Of a stretch of DNA of 64,000 nt, positions 6,824 through 14,681 are shown in pieces. The stretch is from Phreatobacter sp. (GTDB lineage: Bacteria > Pseudomonadota > Alphaproteobacteria > Rhizobiales > Phreatobacteraceae). Both the position numbers and the translations under genes were made by a program. Location of the stretch: NCBI RefSeq assembly GCF_016793595.1, contig NZ_JAEULY010000009.1, positions 310,001-374,000 on the forward strand, given 5' to 3'. The notes under the pieces were generated by a model that was given only the letters and a program-made list of their open reading frames with translations, ran no database searches and was not told the origin of the DNA. How positions within the stretch are numbered: the stretch's first letter is position 1; every line of letters starts with the position of its first letter.

Positions 6824-8218
6824 ATGACATTGCTCGCGCCGGCAATGTTCGTTGCGCTCGTCATCGTCCTCTTTTTGGGTTTCCCGGTTGCGTTCTCCCT
6901 CGCGGCAATCGCCAGTGTTTTCGGCGCCATTGGAGTTCTCAACGGGCATTTCGACGTCAGTTTTCTGAGCGCGATCTTCTTCAGGATCCAGGGCATCTTC
7001 AGCAATGACAATTTCCTGGCCCTTCCCATGCTCGTGTTCATGGGCCTCCTCCTCGAGCGCATCGGCATCGCAGAAGGAATGTTCGCCGCCCTGAACAGGC
7101 TTTTTGGCAATGTATCCGGCGGGCTTGCTTATGCGACCATCATTGTTGGCGCTGTGATTTCCGGCATCACCGGGTTCGTCTCTGCTTCCGTCATCGCAGT
7201 GGGATTAATTGCTTTACCGGTGATGCTGCGGGCGGGATATGACCACCGGCTGGCAACAGGTGTCGTTGCAGCAACTGGAACGCTCGCGCAGGTCATTCCG
7301 CCAAGCCTCGTCTTGATCGTTCTGGCCGAACAGATGGAAGTGTCCGTCACGGATCTCTACCGCGGCGCGCTGGTGCCCAGTCTGCTGCTGATCGGCTCCT
7401 ACTTGACCTATGTGTTCGTCCTCACCCGCATCCGGCCCGGCAGCGCGCCGCCCGATCCCTCGCTCGCGACTGAACGTCGCGTCGGCTTACTCATCCGCCA
7501 AACGCTCGTTGCTGCGGGACTGCCCTTGGGGCTGGTCCTCATGGTCCTGGCCGCGATCTATTATGGAGTGGCGACACCGACCGAGGGCGGGGCCATCGGC
7601 GTGACGGGCACTCTGTTGCTGGGCCTGCTTCAAAACAAGCTCACGTTGAAGAAGTTGCGACAGGCCATGCTCGCAACGGGCATCCTGATCTGCGGGCTGA
7701 TGTTCCTGCTGATGGGCGCGTCGTTCTTTACGCTGGTGTTCAGGGGATTGAACGGGGAGCAGTGGGTCCAGGCCCTGTTCAATTACGTCCCAGCCGGTCA
7801 GATGGGCTTCGTCATATTCGTTAGCCTGGTCGTATTCCTGGTTGCCTTCGTCCTCGATTTCTTCGAGATCGCTTTCATCGTTTTGCCGCTTATCGTTCCT
7901 GTCGCGCAGAAACTCGGCATTGATATGATCTGGCTGACCATTTTGCTGGCGGTCAATCTGCAGACCTCGTTTATGCATCCACCCTTCGGCATCGCGATCT
8001 ACAACCTTCGAAGCATTGCCCCTTCGATCGTTCGGACGGTCGACATATACTGGGGAGCCGTACCTTTCCTCTGCATTCAGATCTCAATGGTCGGCCTGCT
8101 TATCATGGCGCCGCAACTCATACTGAAGGCGCCGCCGCCATCAGTTTCGCCGCAGGATATCAACATCAGCATCCCCCCGCTTTTCGGTGATTCTGATACA
8201 GCGTCCCCTTGGAAATGA
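6824..8218 (+). CDS. TRAP transporter large membrane subunit (DctM-like)
   Basis: A 464-residue, strongly hydrophobic protein with the DctM signature: LPMLVFMGLLLERIGIAEGMF near the N-terminus, GAVISGITGFVSASVIAVGLIALPVM, and GATGTLAQVIPPS-type motifs (ATGTLAQVIPPSLVLIVL). A second inverted half includes PTEGGAIGVTGTLLLG and LQTSFMHPPFGIAIYNLR. These are the segments that carry substrate through the membrane. The length fits the family. A C-terminal tail of about 30 polar residues (PPPSVSPQDINIS) is somewhat longer than usual. It overlaps no neighbour, follows dctQ after one base, and is presumably co-transcribed from P2. The substrate cannot be told from sequence. Confidence 0.92.
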   Translation: MTLLAPAMFVALVIVLFLGFPVAFSLAAIASVFGAIGVLNGHFDVSFLSAIFFRIQGIFSNDNFLALPMLVFMGLLLERIGIAEGMFAALNRLFGNVSGGLAYATIIVGAVISGITGFVSASVIAVGLIALPVMLRAGYDHRLATGVVAATGTLAQVIPPSLVLIVLAEQMEVSVTDLYRGALVPSLLLIGSYLTYVFVLTRIRPGSAPPDPSLATERRVGLLIRQTLVAAGLPLGLVLMVLAAIYYGVATPTEGGAIGVTGTLLLGLLQNKLTLKKLRQAMLATGILICGLMFLLMGASFFTLVFRGLNGEQWVQALFNYVPAGQMGFVIFVSLVVFLVAFVLDFFEIAFIVLPLIVPVAQKLGIDMIWLTILLAVNLQTSFMHPPFGIAIYNLRSIAPSIVRTVDIYWGAVPFLCIQISMVGLLIMAPQLILKAPPPSVSPQDINISIPPLFGDSDTASPWK

Positions 8219-8302
8219 TGCTCCCGTGAAAGCCGAGCAGTGGCCGGCGCTCGGCAGGGTCCATACCGCGGGAGCGACGCGAAGAAGCGCCAACAAAGGC
8301 TC

Positions 8303-8333
8303 TTGATCCTGTACTGACTACAGGATGTACGGT
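8303..8333 (+). promoter_or_regulatory. MerR-type promoter/operator P3 (upstream of methyltransferase)
   Basis: TTGATC (8303-8308), a 19-bp spacer with CTGTACTGACTACAGGATG, and TACGGT (8328-8333). It keeps the ACTACAGGATGTA half seen in P1 and P2. It excludes an in-frame ATG at 8325 as the start of the following gene, because that ATG lies within the promoter. Confidence 0.75.
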
Positions 8334-8363
8334 GGCGTCATTCGGCAAACGGATGACCAGCAC

Positions 8364-9011
8364 ATGACGTATACACCCGCTGCGGGCTATCACTGGCTAA
8401 GCCCGCTGTACGATCTCGGCGTCGCGTCGCTCACCCGGGAGAAGCGATGGCGACGCGCTCTCATTGCGCAGGTCGGTCCAGATTCCCGGGATATCATTCT
8501 CGACGTGGGCTGCGGCACAGGCTCGCTTCTCGTTCTTCTCGGCAAAGCCGCACCCTCAGCAAGGCTTATCGGGATCGATCCCGACCCGGCGATGCTGGCG
8601 CGAGCACGAAAGAAGGCTGAAACGGCTGGAGTTCGCGCCGAGTACCATCTTGGCCTGGCGCGCCAGGCGGTGGAGCTCCTGGGCGCAGTAAGGCCGACCA
8701 AGATCGTATCGAGCCTGGTGCTCCATCAGGTGTCGCTGGAGGAAAAGGCGGCATCCCTCGCCGCGATGAGTTCGGCGCTCGAGCCAGGTGGCCACATCCA
8801 CATCGCAGACTACGGGTTGCAGCGCACGCCGTTGATGCGGACGCTCTTCAGGGCCTCGATCCAGAACCTTGATGGACGCGCCAACACAGAGCCCAACGCC
8901 AAGGGGGCCTTGCTTGAGCTCATGCGTAGTGCAGGACTCCGTGAAGTGGAGGAGACCCTCGTCATTCCCACCGTGAGCGGATCGGTTTCGCTCTATCGCG
9001 GACGACGCTGA
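8364..9011 (+). CDS. class I SAM-dependent methyltransferase in metal-response cluster
   Basis: A 215-residue Rossmann-fold methyltransferase. The SAM-binding motif I is ILDVGCGTGSLL (about residue 50), the acidic end of beta-2 is IGIDPDPAMLARA, and motif IV-like SSLVLHQV follows. The order and spacing match ubiquinone/menaquinone-type and ArsM-type small methyltransferases. It lacks the Cys set that binds arsenite in ArsM (no Cys outside motif I), so the substrate is unknown. The ATG at 8364 was chosen because the earlier ATG (8325) lies inside promoter P3. Its position under a MerR-type promoter suggests a role in handling a metal(loid) or the damage it causes (inference). Confidence 0.85.
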   Translation: MTYTPAAGYHWLSPLYDLGVASLTREKRWRRALIAQVGPDSRDIILDVGCGTGSLLVLLGKAAPSARLIGIDPDPAMLARARKKAETAGVRAEYHLGLARQAVELLGAVRPTKIVSSLVLHQVSLEEKAASLAAMSSALEPGGHIHIADYGLQRTPLMRTLFRASIQNLDGRANTEPNAKGALLELMRSAGLREVEETLVIPTVSGSVSLYRGRR

Positions 9012-9145
9012 GCCGGCCGTTCCCGCACATGTGAACATGCGCCGAAGATCCAGGGCTTAGAACAGCCTAGCGCTTTCTGGATGGATCTCTGTCAACCCTG
9101 AGCCGGGCAGATCGCTCTCTCGAAACCAACGCACCCTAGGACGTA

Positions 9146-9300
9146 ATGGTGGCAACGGTTGATATCTCGCTTGTCGGCCTGGCAACGGCCGCAACCGCCG
9201 GTGCGATCTCGTTTCTCTCACCGTGTGTCCTTCCTCTTGTGCCCGGATACCTCTCCTATATCGCGGGCGGGGCAGGTGAACGCCGCTTCGCGAAAGCTCT
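9146..9300 (+). pseudogene. ccdA: ccdA (thiol-disulfide transporter), truncated 5' fragment
   Basis: The first 40-50 residues match the N-terminus of CcdA-type cytochrome c biogenesis proteins: a hydrophobic helix followed by FLSPCVLPLVPGYLSYIAGG, including the conserved Cys of the SPCVLPLVPGY motif. After about base 9290 the similarity ends, and the frame continues into sequence that is the antisense of a truncated sensor kinase. The remaining helices are missing, so the product cannot work. It follows the methyltransferase gene in the same orientation and was probably once part of the metal cluster. Confidence 0.75.
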
Positions 9301-9658
9301 GATCGCTGCCAATCGGCACTCGGGCGGGGTCGCTGGCGGCGAGTGTGCGACGGCGGGTATCCGTGATCACCACGGAAACGCGGCCCATGCCGCCGCTTAG
9401 GGTGGCATTGCGCTCGATAGCATCGAAAACCTCCCACACGTCCTCGCGCAGCACGTAGGGCAGCACCGCAGACGCCATGCCTTCAAGGAAGGTGGCCGAC
9501 ACGACGTTCAGGTGGCGCTCCTGGGTCTCGCGCTGGCGCTCGAGCACGGCATGGGTGATGAAAACGCTCACCGCCAGCATGAACGCCACCACCATAGACG
9601 GGGCCTTCACGGCAAGCGGCCAGCCCAGGGGGTTGAGGCGGTTCATCGGGCTACTCAT
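9290..9658 (-). pseudogene. sensor histidine kinase, truncated N-terminal fragment
   Basis: The frame from the ATG at 9658 (an alternative ATG is at 9646) encodes a membrane anchor (LAVKAPSMVVAFMLAVSVFITHAVL) and the beginning of an extracytoplasmic sensing domain (about 120 residues), then runs into antisense ccdA sequence near 9290-9300. HAMP, dimerisation and ATPase domains are all missing. The start overlaps the stop of the upstream binding-protein gene (ATGAGTAG), which indicates translational coupling. The sensor kinase assignment is inference from the architecture and from the common pairing of PhnD-like binding proteins with kinases. Confidence 0.6.
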
Positions 9659-10541
9659 TTCCCACCAAGGCGACGCGGTCGGCAATGCCCTGATAGAGGT
9701 TCGACGGAGCCATCATGAACCCGTCGAGACGAAGAAAAGCGAGCGCACGGCGGCCGAGATCATCACCGGGCATCGCGATGAGCGCGCTCTGCAAGCGCGC
9801 CGTCCGGGCGTTGCGAAGCCCACCCAGCGATGTCGCGACCGGCGGAAACCCCATCCACTCAGACCGCCAGAGAACACGCGTCCGGCCGGTCAACTCCGGT
9901 TCCGTCTCGGTCATCACCTCCCAGACATAGCCATCGACGCTGCCGGACTGGGCAAGTCCTGACGCCACTGCCCGCACGACGTTGCGGTGCCCATATGTGA
10001 AAAACGTGCGGCTGAAGAAGGCCTCTGGCGTCTGCCGCCGTTCCGCCAGGAGCGCCCTCGTCACGAGGAAGCCGGAGTTGGAATCCGGATCGGAGAACGC
10101 GTGGGTATTGCTGCGCAGCGCATCGATGTCCGTGCCCCTCTGCTCCGGTCCGGCAATGAGGTAGGACTGGTAGCGCGGTTGACCGCGCCAGACCGGCACC
10201 GCCAGCAACTCGAGGCGCGGCCGGTACGCAACAAAGGGAAAACCGCAGATCCAGGCTGCATCGATCTCCCCGGCAATGAGCTGGGTTGTGATTTCCTGAT
10301 ATGTGCGCTTGAGCACCAGCTGCACCTCGCCGCCGAGCGCACGCGCGAGATAGCCCTGCAGTGCCTCCAGAAGGGCAAGGTCGTTGCTGAGGAACACCGG
10401 CGTTAGGCCGAACCGATAGGGGCGTTCGGCAAGGAGGCGTCGTCGAGGGGCAGCCACAGCTGCACCCGTAAGGGCAGACGCCAGCAGCACGGCCCGACGT
10501 GTCCGCAAGGGCTTTCCGCGCTGTCCTTCGCTCCCGCGCAC
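9651..10541 (-). CDS. PhnD-like periplasmic substrate-binding protein
   Basis: A 296-residue protein of the phosphate/phosphonate-binding (PhnD) type. A twin-arginine-like signal (TRRAVLLASALTGAAVAA) is followed by YRFGLTPVFLSNDLALLEAL, a YQEITTQLIAGEIDAAWICGFPFV segment typical of the hinge, and SDPDSNSGFLVTRALL, which resembles the SxSTSG-type ligand loop. The GTG at 10541 leaves an 86-bp gap to the divergent MFS gene; an in-frame GTG at 10625 would nearly abut it. The stop overlaps the start of the truncated kinase. PhnD-like proteins coupled to kinases include the arsenite sensor AioX, so this may be a sensor rather than a transport component (inference). Confidence 0.75.
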   Translation of the reverse strand: MRGSEGQRGKPLRTRRAVLLASALTGAAVAAPRRRLLAERPYRFGLTPVFLSNDLALLEALQGYLARALGGEVQLVLKRTYQEITTQLIAGEIDAAWICGFPFVAYRPRLELLAVPVWRGQPRYQSYLIAGPEQRGTDIDALRSNTHAFSDPDSNSGFLVTRALLAERRQTPEAFFSRTFFTYGHRNVVRAVASGLAQSGSVDGYVWEVMTETEPELTGRTRVLWRSEWMGFPPVATSLGGLRNARTARLQSALIAMPGDDLGRRALAFLRLDGFMMAPSNLYQGIADRVALVGNE

Positions 10542-10627
10542 GGTCCGCGTCCTTTCGCCCCCCTCGTTCAGGAGACTGTGCAAGACCAGTTCCGCAGGGT
10601 CAAACTGCCACGCGGGGGAGCGCAATA

Positions 10628-11836
10628 ATGGTACTGCACGGACGGTCTTTGGTCGTGGCCATGTGTATCGGCCAGGTCGGCAACCTGGTTCCGCATATGG
10701 TGGTCCAGGCCATCATGGCGCAGCACCTGATGCCGCTGTGGGGGCTTTCGGCCAGCCAGGCGGGGTTCATGGCCGGTTCTTACGCGTTCGGCTACATGCT
10801 GGCCGTACCCGTCCTCGCCACCCTCACTGACAAGATCGACGCCAGGCGCGTCCTGGTTGGTGGGACCATCATGAGTATGGCGGCCACGCTGGCTTTCCCG
10901 CTGGTGGCCACCGACGTCGTTACAGCGTCATTGATGTGGGGACTGGCAGGGTTGGGCTTTGCAGGGGCCTACATGCCAGGCCTGAAGGCACTGACCGACC
11001 GGCTGGGGGCCGGCGACATCTCGCGCAGCGTCACGCTCTACACCTCGAGCTTCTCGCTGGGGGTGGCCCTCTCCTTTCTCATCGCCCAGGTCGCAGCCGA
11101 TCGGTACGGCTGGCAAGCCGCCTTCTACGTGACAGGCGTCGCGCCGATGCTGATGCTGGGCGCCACTCTGTTCATGCGACCCGTGCCGCCGGTCCCGCGT
11201 GAAGGATCGGCCTTCGATTTTCGCGCTGTATTCGGCAACCGCCCGGCTCTTGGCTACATCCTGGCGTACGGAGCGCACTGCTTCGAGCTCTACGGCATGC
11301 GTACCTGGTTGGTGTCCTTCTGGACCTTCGTCACCGCCGCGAACGCCGGCAACGTTCCTGCCGGAGCGATCACCCTCTCCGTTCTCTTCAGTCTGCTGTC
11401 GATGCCCTCGAGCATCCTCGGCAACGAGGCTGCCCTGCGCTTTGGACGGCACCGCGCCATTTCCTGGGTGCAAGGCGCGTCGGGGCTGATCGGGCTGGCT
11501 ATCGGCTTCGCCGCCGGAGCCCCGCCGTGGATGCTATTCGTACTGATCTTGCTCTACGCCATCACCATCCCGGCGGATTCCGGTGCCCTGACATCGGGCA
11601 TGGCGAGCGCTGCTACCCCGCACGCAAAGGGCGCGACCATGGCGGTCCATTCCACGGTCGGCTTCGGGCTTTCGGCGCTGGGAGGCTGGGGCTTCGGGTT
11701 GGCGCTCGATGCCGCAGGCGGCCCTCAATCACCCAATGCCTGGCTGGCAGGATTTGCCCTGCTGAGTTTGGCGATTTTTCTCGGGCCGTTGGCGCTTCGT
11801 TGGTCCCGCAAAGATGAGACACACCGTACGAAATGA
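10628..11836 (+). CDS. MFS transporter
   Basis: A 402-residue protein with about 12 hydrophobic helices and the MFS loop 2-3 motif in the form YAFGYMLAVPVLATLTDKIDARRVLVGG. The ATG at 10628 follows GGGGGAG at good spacing. The central loop (MRPVPPVPREGSAF) separates the two six-helix bundles. It is divergent from the PhnD-like gene, so a regulatory link between the two is possible. The substrate is unknown. Confidence 0.88.
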   Translation: MVLHGRSLVVAMCIGQVGNLVPHMVVQAIMAQHLMPLWGLSASQAGFMAGSYAFGYMLAVPVLATLTDKIDARRVLVGGTIMSMAATLAFPLVATDVVTASLMWGLAGLGFAGAYMPGLKALTDRLGAGDISRSVTLYTSSFSLGVALSFLIAQVAADRYGWQAAFYVTGVAPMLMLGATLFMRPVPPVPREGSAFDFRAVFGNRPALGYILAYGAHCFELYGMRTWLVSFWTFVTAANAGNVPAGAITLSVLFSLLSMPSSILGNEAALRFGRHRAISWVQGASGLIGLAIGFAAGAPPWMLFVLILLYAITIPADSGALTSGMASAATPHAKGATMAVHSTVGFGLSALGGWGFGLALDAAGGPQSPNAWLAGFALLSLAIFLGPLALRWSRKDETHRTK

Positions 11837-12103
11837 GTACTGACCACTGTCGCACTTCACTCAGAGCACCGCGCAACCCCTGAGGGAGGGTCGCCATCAT
11901 CAAGGGTGACGAAGGTGACGATCCTCACGAACCTTCTGCTCTCGCTTCTCACTCATTCTTTCATTCAATGAATCAGAGAAGAGAACAAGAAAACGAAAGG
12001 AAAAGGGGGGCGCGAGCGTCACTTTCGTCACGCTCGCGCCCCCTCGTCTAACCTAGGCCCATCGGCGACGATGCTGACGAAGGAGTTGGATTCCCGCCTC
12101 CCC
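11837..12103. repeat. inverted GTGACGAA(A/G)GTGACG repeats and strong hairpin next to replication gene
   Basis: Two copies of a 15-bp motif occur in opposite orientation: GTGACGAAGGTGACG at 11906-11920, and its near-complement at 12017-12031 (reads GTGACGAAAGTGACG on the minus strand). The second copy lies in a 14-bp perfect-stem hairpin (12006-12019 with 12030-12043, 10-base loop). Between them is a purine-rich, AT-richer stretch. No gene is seen. The hairpin may terminate the replication gene or the MFS gene; the repeats could be binding sites for the Prim-Pol/helicase protein at an origin (inference). Confidence 0.5.
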
Positions 12104-14230
12104 TTAGCCCTGGAGTTTCAGGTCGAGAATGGCTTGGCCCTTGTTGGTTTTTTTCGAGCCATAGCCAAGGTTGGCAAGGTGCCGCTTCATGGTCAGCTTT
12201 TGCAGGGTGCGGGTGATACCGCTCTCCTTGGCCCACTCGGCATAAGCTTGGTAGAGGCTCTGGAGCAGTTCCTGGCCGCCGGGTGACCGGGTACACCGCT
12301 CTTCAACAAACGCCGTCAGCGGGTTCGCCTGACCAAGGAACGCATTAAGGCCAGCGCGGGCGTCCTTTGGCTGTTCGAAGCGACCCCGCCGCTGGAGCCT
12401 TGCAAGGCCACGTAGTGCCCGGTTGAGGATGCCCGGAAGCTCATTGGCCCAGATGCGCGGAAACAGGTCCTTGTCCTCGCGCTTGCCGGTGAACCGCTGC
12501 TTAAACTCGACCACCATGAGCCTCCGCTGCATGCCCGGGCTGATATCGGACAGCGTCGGCACGTTGTTGCAGAGGAGCATCGGCACCACCCGCGAGCGGA
12601 AGTTGAACATCTCCTTGTGTTTTACGTCGGCGGTGAGGTCCTTTTCCTCGGAGATCTTTTTCAGGGTGCCGTCCGGCAGCCGGACGCCTTGCTCCACATC
12701 GTCATCGACAAACAGCAGCTTGCCGAACAGGGCCGAAAAGGCGAACCGGTTCTTGCCGAGGTCATGGACGGAGCCAGAATAGACCGCGTCTTCACCGAGC
12801 AGCTTCCGGATGGTCTCGACCAGCTTCGTCTTGCCGTTGCCGCCGGTGCCGAACAGGATGAGGATCAGCGGAATATGCCGTCGGGCCTGAATGATGTACC
12901 CGACGATCTCGTCCCACAGGTCGATCATGGCCTGCGGGTCCTCAGCCCTGCCAAAGATCGCGGTCAGCGCCCGGTCATACCCCTTGCATTTGGCCTCTGG
13001 CTTGTACTCCACTTGGAGGATCGATCTGAGCCCGGACTGCCATGAGTGCTTACGCAGGTCCGTGCCGCCATCCGCGCTCAGCCAGAGCTCTCCGTTCATG
13101 AGGTTGAGAACTGGCGGCGGATCACCGCGAAAGTGCAGCAGGTCATCGACGGCGGCCTGCGAGACCCGCAGATAGTTGACCACTTCCTTGACGTGCGGGA
13201 CGCGCCGCGTCTTCGGTCCCATCCCGCTCCGCGTCATGAACGCGAGTAGGTCGTGCTCCAGCGTCTTCTCCCGGAGGAGCGCCCAGATCCGGCGATCATA
13301 GGCCCAGAACCGATCGTCAACCTCATAGCGGAGCCACTTGCCGCCCTTAAAGCGACTTTTGAGGAACGCGGATGCCAGGCGCTCCATCGGGTCCGCGACC
13401 GACTTCCCGTCCGGATACTTCGCCACGCTGTGCGCGATCTTGGCGACCTCGTCTTTCGGTAACGGAGGCTTGCAGCGCTTGGCATTGGCCTTGAGAAGCT
13501 GCCGTCGGATCGCTGCCTCGTCATGTCCCTTCCGGCGCAGCTTACCGCCGAGCGAAGTCAGCCCATTGTTGCGCTCGCCCTCCCGAAACGAACTTTTTGT
13601 CGCTTCGCGGCGGTCCGACGTGCTCGTCCGCTTCCGCTTTGCGAACGCGCGGATGGTCTTCAGCCACCGAGGGTCAAGTTTGGGAATCTTTGTCCCCGGA
13701 GGGGGGAGCTTGTGGACCCATTGGTACGTCTTGCCCGATGGGTGGAGGGACGATGGAACCAGAGCATAGCTACGATTGGCGAGGACCTCGACCCCCGGGC
13801 GGATCACCATCTTCGTGAACCCCGCTTTGGCGACTCGCGCGTAGATATGAAACCCATTGCCGGTGCGAACCTTGGGCAGGTCAACGCCAGGGTCACCGAG
13901 CTCTGACACGAGCCGGCCCCAGCTGCGATGTCCACCATTCCGTCGGTCAATGTCAAAAACGATGATACCACTGAGGTCGCCAGCAGCGACGCCCAGATTG
14001 AAGTCCTCCATGTTGCGTACGATGCGCTTCAGCTTGACGTAGCTTTTGACTGCATCACCGACGCCGTGACGTGTCGCAGGTTGTTTCTGGCCTGGCTTCA
14101 GCACGACAGCTCGAAGGCCCTGCTTGAATAGCCGCTTGCCCTCTTTCAACATCAGCTCCTTGTGGAGCCGCTTGTCTTTGGGAGAGAGCTTCGCGAACGA
14201 GAGGGGCGTTGTTTTGCTGGATTTGGGCAT
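12104..14230 (-). CDS. bifunctional primase-polymerase / SF3 helicase (P4 alpha-like replication protein)
   Basis: A 708-residue replication protein. The N-terminal Prim-Pol domain shows NLGVAAGDLSGIIVFDID (acidic active-site pair, about residue 80) and VRTGNGFHIYA. A PriCT-like helical segment follows (ERNNGLTSLGGKLRRKG, near residue 230). The C-terminal half is a D5/SF3 helicase with Walker A FGTGGNGKT (near residue 460), Walker B KLLFVDDD, and sensor MLLCNN followed by an Arg-Arg finger (GMQRRLMVVEF). The ATG at 14230 has AAGGAA upstream. Such proteins initiate and unwind DNA for autonomous replication of satellite phages and integrative plasmids. It sits beside an AlpA-like gene and an integrase remnant, completing a satellite-type module. 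Confidence 0.9.
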   Translation of the reverse strand: MPKSSKTTPLSFAKLSPKDKRLHKELMLKEGKRLFKQGLRAVVLKPGQKQPATRHGVGDAVKSYVKLKRIVRNMEDFNLGVAAGDLSGIIVFDIDRRNGGHRSWGRLVSELGDPGVDLPKVRTGNGFHIYARVAKAGFTKMVIRPGVEVLANRSYALVPSSLHPSGKTYQWVHKLPPPGTKIPKLDPRWLKTIRAFAKRKRTSTSDRREATKSSFREGERNNGLTSLGGKLRRKGHDEAAIRRQLLKANAKRCKPPLPKDEVAKIAHSVAKYPDGKSVADPMERLASAFLKSRFKGGKWLRYEVDDRFWAYDRRIWALLREKTLEHDLLAFMTRSGMGPKTRRVPHVKEVVNYLRVSQAAVDDLLHFRGDPPPVLNLMNGELWLSADGGTDLRKHSWQSGLRSILQVEYKPEAKCKGYDRALTAIFGRAEDPQAMIDLWDEIVGYIIQARRHIPLILILFGTGGNGKTKLVETIRKLLGEDAVYSGSVHDLGKNRFAFSALFGKLLFVDDDVEQGVRLPDGTLKKISEEKDLTADVKHKEMFNFRSRVVPMLLCNNVPTLSDISPGMQRRLMVVEFKQRFTGKREDKDLFPRIWANELPGILNRALRGLARLQRRGRFEQPKDARAGLNAFLGQANPLTAFVEERCTRSPGGQELLQSLYQAYAEWAKESGITRTLQKLTMKRHLANLGYGSKKTNKGQAILDLKLQG

Positions 14231-14402
14231 GGTTGTTCCTTTCCGCGCATCGAAGGCGGATTGTTGAGGTTGATTTTTTGAGATGAGCGTGGACGCGACG
14301 GCGCCTGTGGAGCAGCCGTTCACTGCTCCAGATTCCAAATCGAAGACGGCGCAAACGGCGGTCCGTGCGCGTAGGCAACGCCGGAGTGGAGCCGAGCGGC
14401 AA

Positions 14403-14636
14403 TCATCGGGCACCTCCCTTCGGCAACGCCGTCAGGAAGCTGCGCAGTTCCTCGACAATGATGAGGGTACGGGAACCGAGTTTGCGAGTGGGCAGGCGGC
14501 CGGCGGCGATGCACCGAAATATGGTCGCTCGACTGAGCCCACTGATCTGGCACGCCTGCGCAATGCTCACCGCGATGGGCTTATGGCCATCTACGGTGCC
14601 GCTCTCCGTCAGTTCCTTGTTCCTTGGGGCGCTCAT
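14403..14636 (-). CDS. AlpA-like helix-turn-helix regulator/excisionase
   Basis: A 77-residue protein consisting of a MerR/AlpA-type winged helix: SIAQACQISGLSRATIFRCIAAGRLPTRKLGSRTLIIVEELRSFL. This order (HTH, GRLP-x-RK-x-G-x-R, then a terminal helix) is the signature of AlpA/excisionase-like DNA-binding domains that regulate integrase or replication genes on satellite elements. The ATG at 14636 is used; a longer frame begins at 14681. It is upstream of the replication gene on the same strand, with 172 bp between them in which I see no gene. Confidence 0.8.
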   Translation of the reverse strand: MSAPRNKELTESGTVDGHKPIAVSIAQACQISGLSRATIFRCIAAGRLPTRKLGSRTLIIVEELRSFLTALPKGGAR

Positions 14637-14681
14637 CGCCCAGACTACAGCGACAGTCTGGGTCGAAAGCCTAGGCGACAA

